Source: an uncultured Oscillospiraceae bacterium
GTDB taxonomy: Bacteria > Bacillota > Clostridia > Oscillospirales > Acutalibacteraceae
Direction: 5' to 3'
Assembly (NCBI GenBank): GCA_900541905.1
Contig: UQLQ01000006.1
Coordinates: 59,919-123,918, forward strand
DNA length: 64,000 nt
A model generated the notes under the pieces. That model made no database searches. It had not been told where the DNA came from and was given only the letters and a program-made list of their open reading frames with translations. Each line of letters opens with the position of its first letter. Within the stretch, counting starts at the first letter, position 1. The translations under genes and the position numbers were made by a program. This document shows, piece by piece, positions 34,498 to 43,204 of this stretch.

Positions 34498-35838
34498 TTA
34501 TTTTACCACTTTTATAGTCAGAAATCTATAGGTCTTTAAAAACATAACAATTTCTTCTGTAATCCTCTCTCCCGGCATAACAACAGGTACTCCCGGAGGG
34601 CATGGACAAGCAGTTGTTGCAGCAATTCTTCCAATGCTATCTTCCAAATCGATTTCCTCCCATGCGGAAAATACAGCTTGTTGTACTGACATGACGGAAT
34701 TTGGCAATGAAGGAAGAACCGAATTGACTTTTAAAGGCATTCTGTTAGGCAACGCTTGAATTGCTTTCTCCACTCGTAAAAAGTCTTGTTCGGTGTGAAA
34801 GGGCGTCGCAATTAAAACAAGAGTTGAATGGTCTGCATATTCAGGTTCTACAAAGTGGTCTCGGAAAATTTCGGCAGCTTCTTCTCCCGTAATGCCTAAG
34901 GATGCTGTTTGCAGAGTAATACGTACAGGATCTGTTTGTCCTACGGGTATAACAATTCCTTTTGCAACTGCTATTTTTTTTATGTCTACAACACGCTTCT
35001 GTAATTGTAAATAGGCATCTTTTCCTTTTGTTTCTGCCCACTGCATACATAAATCCAATGAAGCCATAATAGGATAAGAAGGACTTGTAGAACCAAACAG
35101 CGCCATTGCGTCCTTTGCGTTTGCTGCATACGTGTCAGACGCAATATTTAAAAAAGCGCCTCCTGTTAAAACAGGTAACGTTTTATGAGCAGAGCAAGCA
35201 GTAATATCAGCACCAAGATGAATCGGATGCAAATTTTCTGGTGTTAAAAATAAATGGGAACCATGTGCATTATCTACCAATAACGGCACATGGTAACGGT
35301 GACATACTTCAGAAATGCGTCTGATATCAGCCAAAACACCAAAGTAATCGGGGCTGGTGATATATACCGCTGCAACATCTTGATATTGTTTTAAAAGAGT
35401 TTCGACATCATCCGGATGAATTCTCCCGGGAAATCCAAGTCCTGCATCTGCCCTTGGCAGCAACCAAACAGGATTTAAGTCAAGCAATGCCATAGCATTT
35501 ACCGCACTTCGGTGAAGAATACGATCTGTTAAAATTGTTTTTTTATTGCTGTCAGCCGAAACAAGACGCAGCATTGCCTGAATACATAAAGTACAGCCTC
35601 CGGCAGAAAATAGGGTACGAGCTGTCCCAAATACTTGTGCAGCATGATGTTCTGCTTGTAAAATTACATGTTCTGCCTCATATAGACTATCTGTATCCGG
35701 CAGTTCGGTTACATCTAACTGCAGTAAATGATCCAGATAAGAAATCGATTTTCCCGAATGCCCCGGTGTATGAAAGGCAGATCTTCCAAGCCTATGATGC
35801 TGTATCAAGGCAGAATATAATGGTGTTTGATTCGACAT
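34498..35838 (-). CDS. Orn/Lys/Arg decarboxylase family enzyme (YaaO-like)
   Basis: 446 residues. Fold type I PLP enzyme: FHTPGHSGKSISYLDHLLQL, DSLYEAEHVILQAEHHAAQ, TLFSAGGCTLCIQAML, LLVDNAHGSHLFL, and the PLP lysine in ACSAHKTLPVLTGGAFL. The short length and C-terminal domain match the YaaO/SpeA group. It decarboxylates a basic amino acid, likely lysine or arginine, for polyamine synthesis; which one cannot be read from sequence. GGGGAG precedes the ATG. First gene of the yaaO-holB-ricT run. Confidence 0.93.
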   Translation of the reverse strand: MSNQTPLYSALIQHHRLGRSAFHTPGHSGKSISYLDHLLQLDVTELPDTDSLYEAEHVILQAEHHAAQVFGTARTLFSAGGCTLCIQAMLRLVSADSNKKTILTDRILHRSAVNAMALLDLNPVWLLPRADAGLGFPGRIHPDDVETLLKQYQDVAAVYITSPDYFGVLADIRRISEVCHRYHVPLLVDNAHGSHLFLTPENLHPIHLGADITACSAHKTLPVLTGGAFLNIASDTYAANAKDAMALFGSTSPSYPIMASLDLCMQWAETKGKDAYLQLQKRVVDIKKIAVAKGIVIPVGQTDPVRITLQTASLGITGEEAAEIFRDHFVEPEYADHSTLVLIATPFHTEQDFLRVEKAIQALPNRMPLKVNSVLPSLPNSVMSVQQAVFSAWEEIDLEDSIGRIAATTACPCPPGVPVVMPGERITEEIVMFLKTYRFLTIKVVK

Positions 35839-35932
35839 ATGCGTATCTCCCCTTCTTTACTTGACCTTATTATCCTATGAAACAAGTTTATTTTCAAGCA
35901 AATTTTAACACAATCCATTTCATGTAAAAATA

Positions 35933-36157
35933 TCATTCAAAGAGTTTTGGTAATGGTACATCCAATTGATCCGATAATGCAATTAAAATTTCCAATGAAA
36001 TATTCACTTTCATGTTTGGAGCTTCAATAATACTGAGATACGTCCTACTGATATGAAGCTTTTCCGCCAATTCATATTGGTTCCAACCTCTTAACTTTCG
36101 ATAGGCTGATACATTCATACTCAGTATCCGATAATAATTAATTTTTCTATGTGCCAT
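35933..36157 (-). CDS. XRE-family HTH regulator
   Basis: 74 residues. VSAYRKLRGWNQYELAEKLH, ISRTYLSIIEAPNMKVNISL and ALSDQLDVPLPKLFE form a Cro/CI helix-turn-helix alone. GGAGGAGGAATAG precedes the ATG. Two copies of CTTTTAGTAG(G/T) occur upstream (36177-36186 and 36237-36247) with a third, shorter CTTTAAGTAGG at 36206-36216: candidate operator repeats. Confidence 0.88.
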   Translation of the reverse strand: MAHRKINYYRILSMNVSAYRKLRGWNQYELAEKLHISRTYLSIIEAPNMKVNISLEILIALSDQLDVPLPKLFE

Positions 36158-36176
36158 CTCTATTCCTCCTCCCCAC

Positions 36177-36248
36177 TTTTAGTAGGATAATAACAGATTA
36201 TCACACTTTAAGTAGGAAATCAATCAAAAATCGTACTTTTAGTAGTAT
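36177..36248. promoter_or_regulatory. Triplet of TTTAGTAG-type repeats upstream of an XRE gene
   Basis: ACTTTTAGTAGG (near 36176), ACTTTAAGTAGG (near 36205) and ACTTTTAGTAGT (near 36236) are same-direction repeats about 30 bp apart, roughly three helical turns, in the upstream region of the XRE gene at 35933-36157. Likely operators, possibly for that protein. Confidence 0.5.
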
Positions 36249-36430
36249 TTTTTATTTCTATTCTAAAAACCGATCATAAGGAACCTATGGCCAGGTTAGA
36301 ATAAAATAAGAATAATGTGTTATCAGAATACCAAATTCATTGGAATATTTAGGGTAATTATTTTAACAATATTGCTTTCCATAATAAAAGTAAATATAAT
36401 GAAGTTACGAAGATAAAGGAGAAAGAAGAT

Positions 36431-38209
36431 ATGAAAATGATAAAAAAAATTTCTTTACTTTCTTTGACATTCATCTTGGCATGTTCTATTGTTGGTTGCC
36501 AACAAATTGACACTTCTCAAGAACAAAAAAAGTTTGATGAATTTATTCAGCAAGAATTTTTAAAAACGATGGAGAGCGATTATGTGGCAACCCATATATA
36601 CACCCAAAATCCGGAAACATTCGGAATAGATTTAAACCAAATAGAAGTAAGTTTAGGCACTCGTCCAAACGGTAACGGAGGAATCGCCCCGGCTGAGGAT
36701 AACAATAATTCTTACAACATATTTCAACAATTTCACCGTAATGCTTTGACTGATGAACAAAAAGATATCTATGATATTTACGAATATCAGGCCTCTTTAT
36801 CCCAAAAACTGAACAACGAAAAATTTGACTATTACAGCTCCTATTTTGAAAGCATGAGTGGAATTCAATTTCAACTTCCCACTCTATTTGCGGACTGGCA
36901 AGTACGAAACGAAAAAGATGTGCAAGATTTAATCACATTATTAAAAGACACAACCCCCTATGTAGAGAGTGTATTGCAATATACAAAAAAACAAGAAGAA
37001 AACGGACTGTTAATGTTGGATTTAGAATCAATTATTGAATATTGTGACAGTATTTTGCAGCCCGGAGAAAACAGTGCAATACTGGCATCTATGAATACCA
37101 GTATAGAACAATTATCATTAGATGCAGGGAAAACAGAAGAATACAAAAGTCAATTAAAAGAGGCATTTTCTTCTTCATTTTTGCCTGCATTTGAAAATAT
37201 TCGCTCTACAATGGAGACTTTTCAGAAAAACGGCAGAAATAATACAGAAGGACTTGCAAAATTCAAATACGGTAAGGAGTATTATGAACTTCTTTTGCAA
37301 CAGAGCGTTGGAAGCAATAAATCTGTTGAAGATATCAGAGATATGATGGAGAAAGCATTCAGTAAACACTTATACAACTGTGCAAAAATTGTTGTCAGCA
37401 ATCCTGAATCTGTAAAACCTCTTATTTCAAACACACTTCCTAAGACAGAGTACCTCAGCTATATTGATATATTAGATGATATGAAACACGTTATCTCCGA
37501 AAAATTTCCACCTGTGAACAATTTAAATTATCAGATTGAAAATATGAATGAAGAATTGGCTTCTAATTCCGGTGTAACTGCTTATTTCAACATTCCCACA
37601 TTGGACGGAGATTCAATAAAACAATTGCGCGTGAACCCTATCTCCAATGATGTGTCCTCTATCTCTACATTTTCCACAGTAGCACATGAAGGTTTTCCAG
37701 GTCATATGTACCAATATGCATATATGTATGAAAATGTAGAAAGCAACTACATCAAAGCTCTTTCTAATATCAATGCCTATACGGAAGGATATGCCGTCTA
37801 TGCTCAATACGAAGCGCTTTCCTATCTTGATGGAGTAGACCAAACACTTTTGGAGGCATATAAAGAAAATGAACTGGCAACCTACTGTATGATAATTCTG
37901 GCAGATATCGGCATTCATTATGATGGCTGGTCAGTAGAAGAATTCAAAGAATTTATGGAAGCAAAAGGATTCTCTCTGGACGATGAATCCATCAAGACGC
38001 AATATGCCCAATTGCAGGCAAATCCTGCCGCATTTGAGCCATATTATGTGGGGTATCATGAGATTATAAGCATGAAAGAGGACGCACAACAAGCTCTTGG
38101 AAGTCGCTTTAATGAAAAAGAGTTCCACACAGCCTTACTGGAAAGCGGAACTGCTCCATTTCAAGTTGTACAGCATCATATAGATGCTTATGTGGAAAAA
38201 AATAAATAG
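36431..38209 (+). CDS. DUF885-family lipoprotein (predicted zinc peptidase)
   Basis: 592 residues. Lipoprotein signal with lipobox CSIVGC. The long helical DUF885 domain ends with the metal-binding VAHEGFPGHMYQYAYM and, downstream, NAYTEGYAVYAQYEALSYLD, whose Glu is the expected third ligand, resembling M3/M32-type metallopeptidases. It should be an extracellular, membrane-anchored peptidase; substrate unknown. AAAGGAG precedes the ATG. Stands alone. Confidence 0.9.
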   Translation: MKMIKKISLLSLTFILACSIVGCQQIDTSQEQKKFDEFIQQEFLKTMESDYVATHIYTQNPETFGIDLNQIEVSLGTRPNGNGGIAPAEDNNNSYNIFQQFHRNALTDEQKDIYDIYEYQASLSQKLNNEKFDYYSSYFESMSGIQFQLPTLFADWQVRNEKDVQDLITLLKDTTPYVESVLQYTKKQEENGLLMLDLESIIEYCDSILQPGENSAILASMNTSIEQLSLDAGKTEEYKSQLKEAFSSSFLPAFENIRSTMETFQKNGRNNTEGLAKFKYGKEYYELLLQQSVGSNKSVEDIRDMMEKAFSKHLYNCAKIVVSNPESVKPLISNTLPKTEYLSYIDILDDMKHVISEKFPPVNNLNYQIENMNEELASNSGVTAYFNIPTLDGDSIKQLRVNPISNDVSSISTFSTVAHEGFPGHMYQYAYMYENVESNYIKALSNINAYTEGYAVYAQYEALSYLDGVDQTLLEAYKENELATYCMIILADIGIHYDGWSVEEFKEFMEAKGFSLDDESIKTQYAQLQANPAAFEPYYVGYHEIISMKEDAQQALGSRFNEKEFHTALLESGTAPFQVVQHHIDAYVEKNK

Positions 38210-38524
38210 TGATTCAAATGCGTTAAATCAAATCACCTTTTAATGAGCCCTTATTTTAAAATTATGTCTAAATCACTAACTTTTTATAAGGTATTTGTCT
38301 TATAAATTACAAGGTAAATTTATATATGTTGTAATACTTCCTTAATAGTAACGAAATTAAAATTTTGACTTTATATAAATGTTTAAAAGTATCTGTATTA
38401 TCACAACTTTACAGTAAATTTAAAATAGAAAATATGTTTTGGGGTAAGAACATTGTAATTCTCATTCGGTAGAAATTGCACCGCAATTTCTTTTATGTTA
38501 TAATCTCCTCAAAGAGGTGATACC
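38210..38524. other. Intergenic region before the XRE gene at 38525
   Basis: 315 AT-rich bases. The only clear element is the palindromic promoter at 38471-38504; no terminator hairpin for the DUF885 gene is obvious. Confidence 0.55.
38471..38504 (+). promoter_or_regulatory. Palindromic promoter, copy A (XRE gene 38525)
   Basis: AGAAATTGC (38471-38479), ACC, GCAATTTCT (38483-38491): a perfect 9-3-9 inverted repeat. The -35 box TTGCAC (38476-38481) lies inside it; TATAAT (38499-38504) follows after 17 bases (spacer ends TTTTATGT). Same layout as copies at 46370-46403, 49587-49620 and 49727-49760. Confidence 0.85.
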
Positions 38525-38794
38525 ATGGATTATCGCGATAGATTAAAAGAATTGCGTATACAAAATAAAAAAGGGCAAAAAGATATAGCTCTTTTATGTG
38601 ATGTGTCCGATTCTACCGTAGGACATTGGGAGAAAAAACGAAGACACATGACTATTGATTGTTTGATTAAGCTATGCAAGTACTACAACGTCAGTGCCGA
38701 TTTTATATTAGGATTTTCTGATACTCCAATTCAATTAACTGATTTAAATGTAGATACATCTATGGAAACATCACAACAAAAGAAAAGTTCCTAA
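38525..38794 (+). CDS. XRE-family HTH regulator
   Basis: 89 residues. YRDRLKELRIQNKKGQKDIA, LLCDVSDSTVGHWEKKRRHM and LCKYYNVSADFILGFSDTPI are a Cro/CI-type helix-turn-helix with a short tail. AAAGAGGTG precedes the ATG. Its promoter carries the shared 21-bp palindrome, so the protein is one candidate for the factor that binds it (autoregulation), along with the winged-helix-like protein at 45914-46336. Confidence 0.9.
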   Translation: MDYRDRLKELRIQNKKGQKDIALLCDVSDSTVGHWEKKRRHMTIDCLIKLCKYYNVSADFILGFSDTPIQLTDLNVDTSMETSQQKKSS

Positions 38795-38817
38795 TCTTTA
38801 TAGTAATATGAACAGTC

Positions 38818-38857
38818 AAAAGAGGTAATTGTAGTTTTACAATTACCTCTTTTTAAA
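38818..38857 (+). terminator. Terminator of the XRE gene at 38525
   Basis: AAAAGAGGTAATTGTA pairs with ACAATTACCTCTTTTT over GTTTT. Confidence 0.88.
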
Positions 38858-39153
38858 TATTTGATTATATCTTACACTTCCTATTTTTAGAAAAAATGTA
38901 TAAAATAATCTATAATTACAATTAATAATATCAATGCTTTTTCCTACTTCTATATGTTAAAATTTTTCACTATTGTTTTTTTGATAGAACTACTCCTATA
39001 AATATCATTATTTCTGTAATTTCTCAACATGGAAATAAACTTTCTGATATAAAAATAAGTACTGTATAACATAATACTTGATGAACCATTCGATTGCCTC
39101 ACACTTTTTACTGAATAATAAACATCATTATTTTAAATCAGCTTCATCAATTT

Positions 39154-39220
39154 ACGTTTATATAACGTATTTCATTGAAAAACATATGCTAAAGTCAAGT
39201 AAAATACGTTATATAGACGT
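39154..39220. promoter_or_regulatory. Long inverted repeat framing the promoter of the XRE gene at 39233
   Basis: Left arm ACGTTTATATAACGTATTT (39154-39172) and right arm AAATACGTTATATAGACGT (39202-39220) match as inverted repeats at 18 of 19 positions, 29 bases apart. TTGAAA (39175-39180) and TAAAAT (39200-39205) lie between and into the right arm. A repressor bound at both arms would cover the promoter; the adjacent XRE protein is the obvious candidate. Confidence 0.65.
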
Positions 39221-39232
39221 GGAGCGTTCAAC

Positions 39233-39499
39233 ATGAAGAAAATTATTTACGGAAAGAATAAAAATATTATCAGCACCAACCTAAAAATTTACAGAATGAA
39301 AAAGAAGTTATCCCAAAGCCAACTTGCCGCAAAAATGCAGACCATGAATGTGAACATGGATCAACAAATGATTAGTAAAATAGAAAATAACGCCAGATTT
39401 GTAACCGACTACGAACTGGCATGTTTCTGTTTGATACTTGAAATTGATTTAAAAGATATGCTAGGCCATTTTTATAACGAACTTGAAACACAAATATAA
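39233..39499 (+). CDS. XRE-family HTH regulator (paralog of 27871-28122)
   Basis: 88 residues. NLKIYRMKKKLSQSQLAAKM, QTMNVNMDQQMISKIENNAR and FVTDYELACFCLILEIDLKD. It shares with 27871-28122 the long loop between recognition helices (NVNMDQQMI / LDVDKNAVQ) and the R-FVTD-E motif. Ribosome binding site GTGGAG. Followed by a terminator, so it stands alone. Confidence 0.9.
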   Translation: MKKIIYGKNKNIISTNLKIYRMKKKLSQSQLAAKMQTMNVNMDQQMISKIENNARFVTDYELACFCLILEIDLKDMLGHFYNELETQI

Positions 39500-39501
39500 A
39501 T

Positions 39502-39540
39502 AAAAAAGAGGGGTACTTTATTTACCCCTCTTTTTTATTT
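39502..39540. terminator. Bidirectional terminator
   Basis: AAAAAAGAGGGGTA pairs with TTACCCCTCTTTTTT (one offset) between the convergent XRE and Ser-rich protein genes. Confidence 0.9.
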
Positions 39541-39542
39541 CA

Positions 39543-40058
39543 TTATTTTTTGATGTTACGATAATACTTTTCATTCAAAATACGTTTACCTTTTGGTGTC
39601 ATAGGTTTGCGTTCATATCTCTTTTTGCCGGTTCCTCCTTTTGGAGGTTTTCTGGTTGCCGCTACAATTACCACGACAACAATTAAAATACCAATTGCAA
39701 TACAAATCCAGAATACAATTCCCAACCAAGTCTGTGTGGTATTAGATGGCGTTATATCGGTTCCTTTTGAAATAATACCTGCAGCCTCGCTGCCAACCGA
39801 AACTTCCGGAAGAGAAATCTCACTGCTTTGAGAAATCCCGCTGTCTTGTGAGGTAGAATTCTCAGATGAAACAGAAGTGGTCTCCTCACTGCCGGTTTCC
39901 ATAGTTCCAGATACATTTTGCTCCGAACCGACACCGGATTGCTCTGAGCTCCCGGTTCTTCCATTGCTCTGCGCCTGCATTGCAAATACCGGTAAACTCA
40001 TAAGCGAAAGCAATAGCATAAACATTAGAATGGATACAATCCCTCTGGTCAATTTCAT
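39543..40058 (-). CDS. Secreted Ser/Glu-rich single-pass membrane protein
   Basis: 171 residues. Cleavable signal peptide (ILMFMLLLSLMSLPVFAMQA), then about 85 residues of low complexity rich in Ser, Glu, Gly and Thr, a transmembrane helix (IVFWICIAIGILIVVVVIV) and a strongly basic tail (RKPPKGGTGKKRYERKPMTP). Probably an extracellular stalk with a cytoplasmic anchor. Similar in layout to 29933-30571. No family recognised. Confidence 0.8.
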   Translation of the reverse strand: MKLTRGIVSILMFMLLLSLMSLPVFAMQAQSNGRTGSSEQSGVGSEQNVSGTMETGSEETTSVSSENSTSQDSGISQSSEISLPEVSVGSEAAGIISKGTDITPSNTTQTWLGIVFWICIAIGILIVVVVIVAATRKPPKGGTGKKRYERKPMTPKGKRILNEKYYRNIKK

Positions 40059-40206
40059 TTATATTCCTCATCACTTATCTGGTGTTATACTTTTGTATAT
40101 ACATACTTTTTCTATTATAACAGATTATAGCAAAAAATTTGACACATTCCTTTAACTTTCTTTGAACAATTACAAATCTATTGCAAAGAGGATATTAGAA
40201 TATAAC

Positions 40207-41340
40207 CTACATAAGAGATTCTAGAGTTTTTACTAGTGCATCTCCAAACAACTGCCCCGAATATTTTACTTCATCAATGGTATTCACTTCTGTACCAAAC
40301 TCTACCAACAATGAACCATGTGTTGCATTCATATTATAACGACTATTTGTAAAGTTGAGAGGACGGATAAAAGATTGTTCAATATTTGCACAATTTTGCT
40401 GCAACTTTAATGCCAAACGTAAATTTAGTTCCCAATCGGGAAAACCTAGGGAGCCATCACCGTCATAGCCGGATAAAATCATAATTTGTGCTGCTTTTCT
40501 GCCATTAATCACCGTTGTAGGTTTTATTCTTGCAGACTCTCCTCCCAATGCATCGCGATGAACATCTATTGTAACTTGAATGGTCGGATTTTCACTTAAA
40601 TTACGTTGAATTGTTTCCCATGAACGATTATATGCACCTGTATAAGGATCGTCATGAATTGTTGTATCATGTATGACTCCTATGCCTGCCTCTTCCAGTT
40701 TCTTTGTAATTTCGTTACCTACTGCAATTACATTTAAATTTTCGTCTCTGGAGCGCGTATCTAAACTGGAGTAAAAATTAGGCATTTCTGTCTTTAAAAA
40801 GGATTCACCCGTATGAGTATGATAAATCAATACTTGCGGCGTTCCATCTTTTTTAATTTTTACATCCGGCGAAAGACCCAATTCTTGTGCAATATCCAGT
40901 TCATAATCTGTATCGTTGCGAACTGTAATATTCTCATATTTTAATCCTACATTTGCAATTTGCATTTCATTAATAGGGTATGCTGTCCCTTCATATACCG
41001 TATAATCCGGTTCAGGAGGCACATACGCTTCTGAGGATGATTGCCCGGCAGTTTCTTCAGATGTAACGGTACTCTCTGTAATCTCCGGTACAGAAGATGC
41101 CTGAGAAACCATCTCTTCTACTTCTGACACGCTAAAGTATGCATCGTCATATCCATTTTTCATCACCTCTACAGCTCCGTCAGGCATAATAAACCCTGCC
41201 GCTGTTAACGCTGTATTGTTCTGGTTAGACAGCAATGCCGGTACAAGGCGAATAGAAAAACAAGCTACTGCAACAGTGGTAACTAAAACAGCACCTACCC
41301 GCAGCAACAGTTTTCTTCCGCGTTTTGTTTCTATGACCAT
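40207..41340 (-). CDS. spoIIP: Stage II sporulation protein P
   Basis: 377 residues from the ATG at 41340 (GGGAGG upstream; the frame is open to 41364). N-terminal membrane anchor (LLLRVGAVLVTTVAVACF), a Ser/Glu linker, then the amidase/endopeptidase domain with IYHTHTGESF, VTIDVHRDALGG and GSLLVEFGTEVNT. SpoIIP degrades septal and peptidoglycan strands during engulfment, with SpoIID and SpoIIM. It follows gpr, as in B. subtilis. Confidence 0.95.
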   Translation of the reverse strand: MVIETKRGRKLLLRVGAVLVTTVAVACFSIRLVPALLSNQNNTALTAAGFIMPDGAVEVMKNGYDDAYFSVSEVEEMVSQASSVPEITESTVTSEETAGQSSSEAYVPPEPDYTVYEGTAYPINEMQIANVGLKYENITVRNDTDYELDIAQELGLSPDVKIKKDGTPQVLIYHTHTGESFLKTEMPNFYSSLDTRSRDENLNVIAVGNEITKKLEEAGIGVIHDTTIHDDPYTGAYNRSWETIQRNLSENPTIQVTIDVHRDALGGESARIKPTTVINGRKAAQIMILSGYDGDGSLGFPDWELNLRLALKLQQNCANIEQSFIRPLNFTNSRYNMNATHGSLLVEFGTEVNTIDEVKYSGQLFGDALVKTLESLM

Positions 41341-41482
41341 AAACAACCTCCCGAAGTGTTTCACTGCAACCGCCTACCTCCTATTTTTTATACATTCCTG
41401 TAATACTAAAATTCTATTATTTTTCGTTTCTATCATTATATTAATATCTTTGAATAAAATACGGCGGTTTCTGTCGAGGCTT

Positions 41483-42370
41483 TTATTTTGTTAAAAGTTC
41501 AAAATCATTGACTGTAAAACAAGGATTTAACGCAGCATTAATTGCCATACCAATCATTCTGGCCCCACGTTGTATCAATAAGTCAATTTCCCTTGGGGTA
41601 ACAAACATAGCAGCTCCGTTTGGGCTTACCATTTCCCTGAGTTTCTCTTTTTCTTCATCTGTTACATGCTCCCCTCCAAGTAAATCCACGGCAACTGTTG
41701 CAGCATCTACTACCGTAGGCACTCCAATGGATATTACAGGAACGCCCAATAGTGTCTGATCTATTTGTGGTCTGCGATTTCCAACACCTGCTCCCGGTGC
41801 GATTCCTGCCGTACTGATTTGTACTGTTTTTCCCAGCCTTTCTAAACTTCTGGCTGCCATTGCATCAATAACAATCACTGCTTTGGGTCTTAATTGCTGT
41901 GTTAAACCTTTTAAAATTTCTGCTGTTTCCATTCCTGTATTTCCCAATACATCTGTACTTACAGCTGCCACCGAACGGAGTTCAGACACACCTGTAATAC
42001 GCTCCAGTTCCTTTTTTACATGGCGGGTTGCCAATATTTGCGCAATTACTTTTTCTCCCAAGGCGTCAGGAGTAATTGCAGCATTCCCTAAGCCTGCTAC
42101 CAACACTTCTCCGTTTTCAGGCAAAAAAGGTTTGATTTCATCTGAAACTACCTGCAAAAATTGATTGTTTTCGTCTAATGCATCACTTAACGGAGGCATC
42201 TCAATGGTAATGTATTCTCCCGGCGCCATGCCTGTATCTTGTATATAACACGGGACCGTAATATGGCTAATTTTACAGCGGTCTTTCTCTTTGATTTTAC
42301 AAGGTACATCCATCAATTCGGATTGTCCGCCTTCTTTTAATTCCAATGCTAAGTCTGTACGAAAAAACAT
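41483..42370 (-). CDS. gpr: Germination protease GPR
   Basis: 295 residues from the ATG at 42370 (AAAAGGAG upstream; a TTG two codons earlier is the only alternative). FFRTDLALEL, VLVAGLGNAAITPDALGEKV, PKAVIVIDAMAARSLERLG and GVGNRRPQIDQTLLGVPVIS are conserved GPR segments. GPR degrades small acid-soluble spore proteins at germination and is made as a zymogen in the forespore. Divergent from rpsT, the same rpsT-gpr-spoIIP neighbourhood as in B. subtilis. Confidence 0.96.
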   Translation of the reverse strand: MFFRTDLALELKEGGQSELMDVPCKIKEKDRCKISHITVPCYIQDTGMAPGEYITIEMPPLSDALDENNQFLQVVSDEIKPFLPENGEVLVAGLGNAAITPDALGEKVIAQILATRHVKKELERITGVSELRSVAAVSTDVLGNTGMETAEILKGLTQQLRPKAVIVIDAMAARSLERLGKTVQISTAGIAPGAGVGNRRPQIDQTLLGVPVISIGVPTVVDAATVAVDLLGGEHVTDEEKEKLREMVSPNGAAMFVTPREIDLLIQRGARMIGMAINAALNPCFTVNDFELLTK

Positions 42371-42504
42371 TTGCAATCTGACTCCTTTTCTGTTATAATC
42401 ATTCTGTTAAAAAATCTATGGATAAACGCAAAAATATATTGCTTTTTTAGCATGTCCATGTTATTATTATCTGTACGTGAACAAATATATAAGGAGGTGG
42501 AATT

Positions 42505-42768
42505 ATGCCTAACATTAAATCCGCAAAAAAACGCGTAAAAGTGATTGCTACTAAAACTCTTAGAAATAAAGCAATTAACACAGCTTTGAAAACTGATATT
42601 AAAAAAGCAAACATTGCACTTGAAAATAAAGACGCAAATACAGCTGAGGCTGTTAAAGTTGCAATCAGAGCAATTGATAAAGCTACTGCAAAAGGTATTC
42701 TTCATAAGAATACTGCTGCCAGAAAAAAATCTGCGCTTGCACAAAAGCTTAACGCTGTTAACGCATAA
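42505..42768 (+). CDS. rpsT: 30S ribosomal protein S20
   Basis: 87 residues: MPNIKSAKKRVKVIATKTLR, with KGILHKNTAARKKSAL near the end. Very basic, normal length; binds 16S rRNA early in assembly. AAGGAGGTG precedes the ATG. Followed by a terminator. Confidence 0.98.
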   Translation: MPNIKSAKKRVKVIATKTLRNKAINTALKTDIKKANIALENKDANTAEAVKVAIRAIDKATAKGILHKNTAARKKSALAQKLNAVNA

Positions 42769-42784
42769 TTGCTATGCATAACAC

Positions 42785-42816
42785 AAAAGCAGAGCCGAGG
42801 GCTCTGCTTTTTGCAT
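42785..42816 (+). terminator. rpsT terminator
   Basis: AAAAGCAGAGCC pairs with GGCTCTGCTTTTT over GAG. Confidence 0.92.
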
Positions 42817-42932
42817 TTTGTAACGTTTTATCATAACATTTCTCCTTTTTGTGATGATAAGGACTGCAGCAAAGCCTAAAAGTTTCCTAGTTTTTACTTC
42901 CTTTTTTCTCCATGACAAATTGTATGGATAGG

Positions 42933-42961
42933 TTGACTTTTTCAATATTTTTGGGTATCAT
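42933..42961 (+). promoter_or_regulatory. SigA promoter of the 50-residue membrane peptide
   Basis: TTGACT (42933-42938), 17 bases, TATCAT (42956-42961), 42 bases before the ATG. Confidence 0.75.
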
Positions 42962-43003
42962 ATATTTAAACACAGATTTATAATTATTGGAGGTGCTCTA
43001 TAA

Positions 43004-43156
43004 ATGAAACATTGCAATAAATTTCGCTGGCTAATCGGAATTCTGTCTTTGGCAGCTGTTGTTGCGGCAACTGTAGCAGCTGTTGTAGTTTATCTTGAAA
43101 AGAAAAAGAAAGACGAAGAGGATCTTGAGCACTACTTAGATTGCTCTATCCAGTAA
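43004..43156 (+). CDS. 50-residue single-pass membrane protein
   Basis: MKHCNKFRWLIGILSLAAVV and on through AATVAAVVVYLEKKKKDEED to LEHYLDCSIQ. One hydrophobic helix (about 10-30) followed by a Lys then Glu/Asp cluster. GGAGGTG lies 8 bases before the ATG, with a good promoter upstream and a terminator directly downstream, so it is a real, independently expressed small gene. No family recognised. Confidence 0.8.
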   Translation: MKHCNKFRWLIGILSLAAVVAATVAAVVVYLEKKKKDEEDLEHYLDCSIQ

Positions 43157-43165
43157 TCTATAAAA

Positions 43166-43203
43166 ACAATGCGAGTAGGTATTATGCCTACTCGCTTTTG
43201 TTT
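43166..43203. terminator. Bidirectional terminator, small peptide / spoVAE
   Basis: GCGAGTAGG pairs with CCTACTCGC over TATTATG, with A and T tracts on the two sides. Confidence 0.88.
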
Positions 43204-43204
43204 T

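Larger units (their letters stand above)
38795..39232. other. AT-rich region with terminator and long inverted repeat
   Basis: 438 bases without a gene: a terminator at 38818-38856, then very AT-rich DNA, then a pair of 19-bp arms at 39154-39172 and 39202-39220 next to the XRE gene at 39233. Confidence 0.6.
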
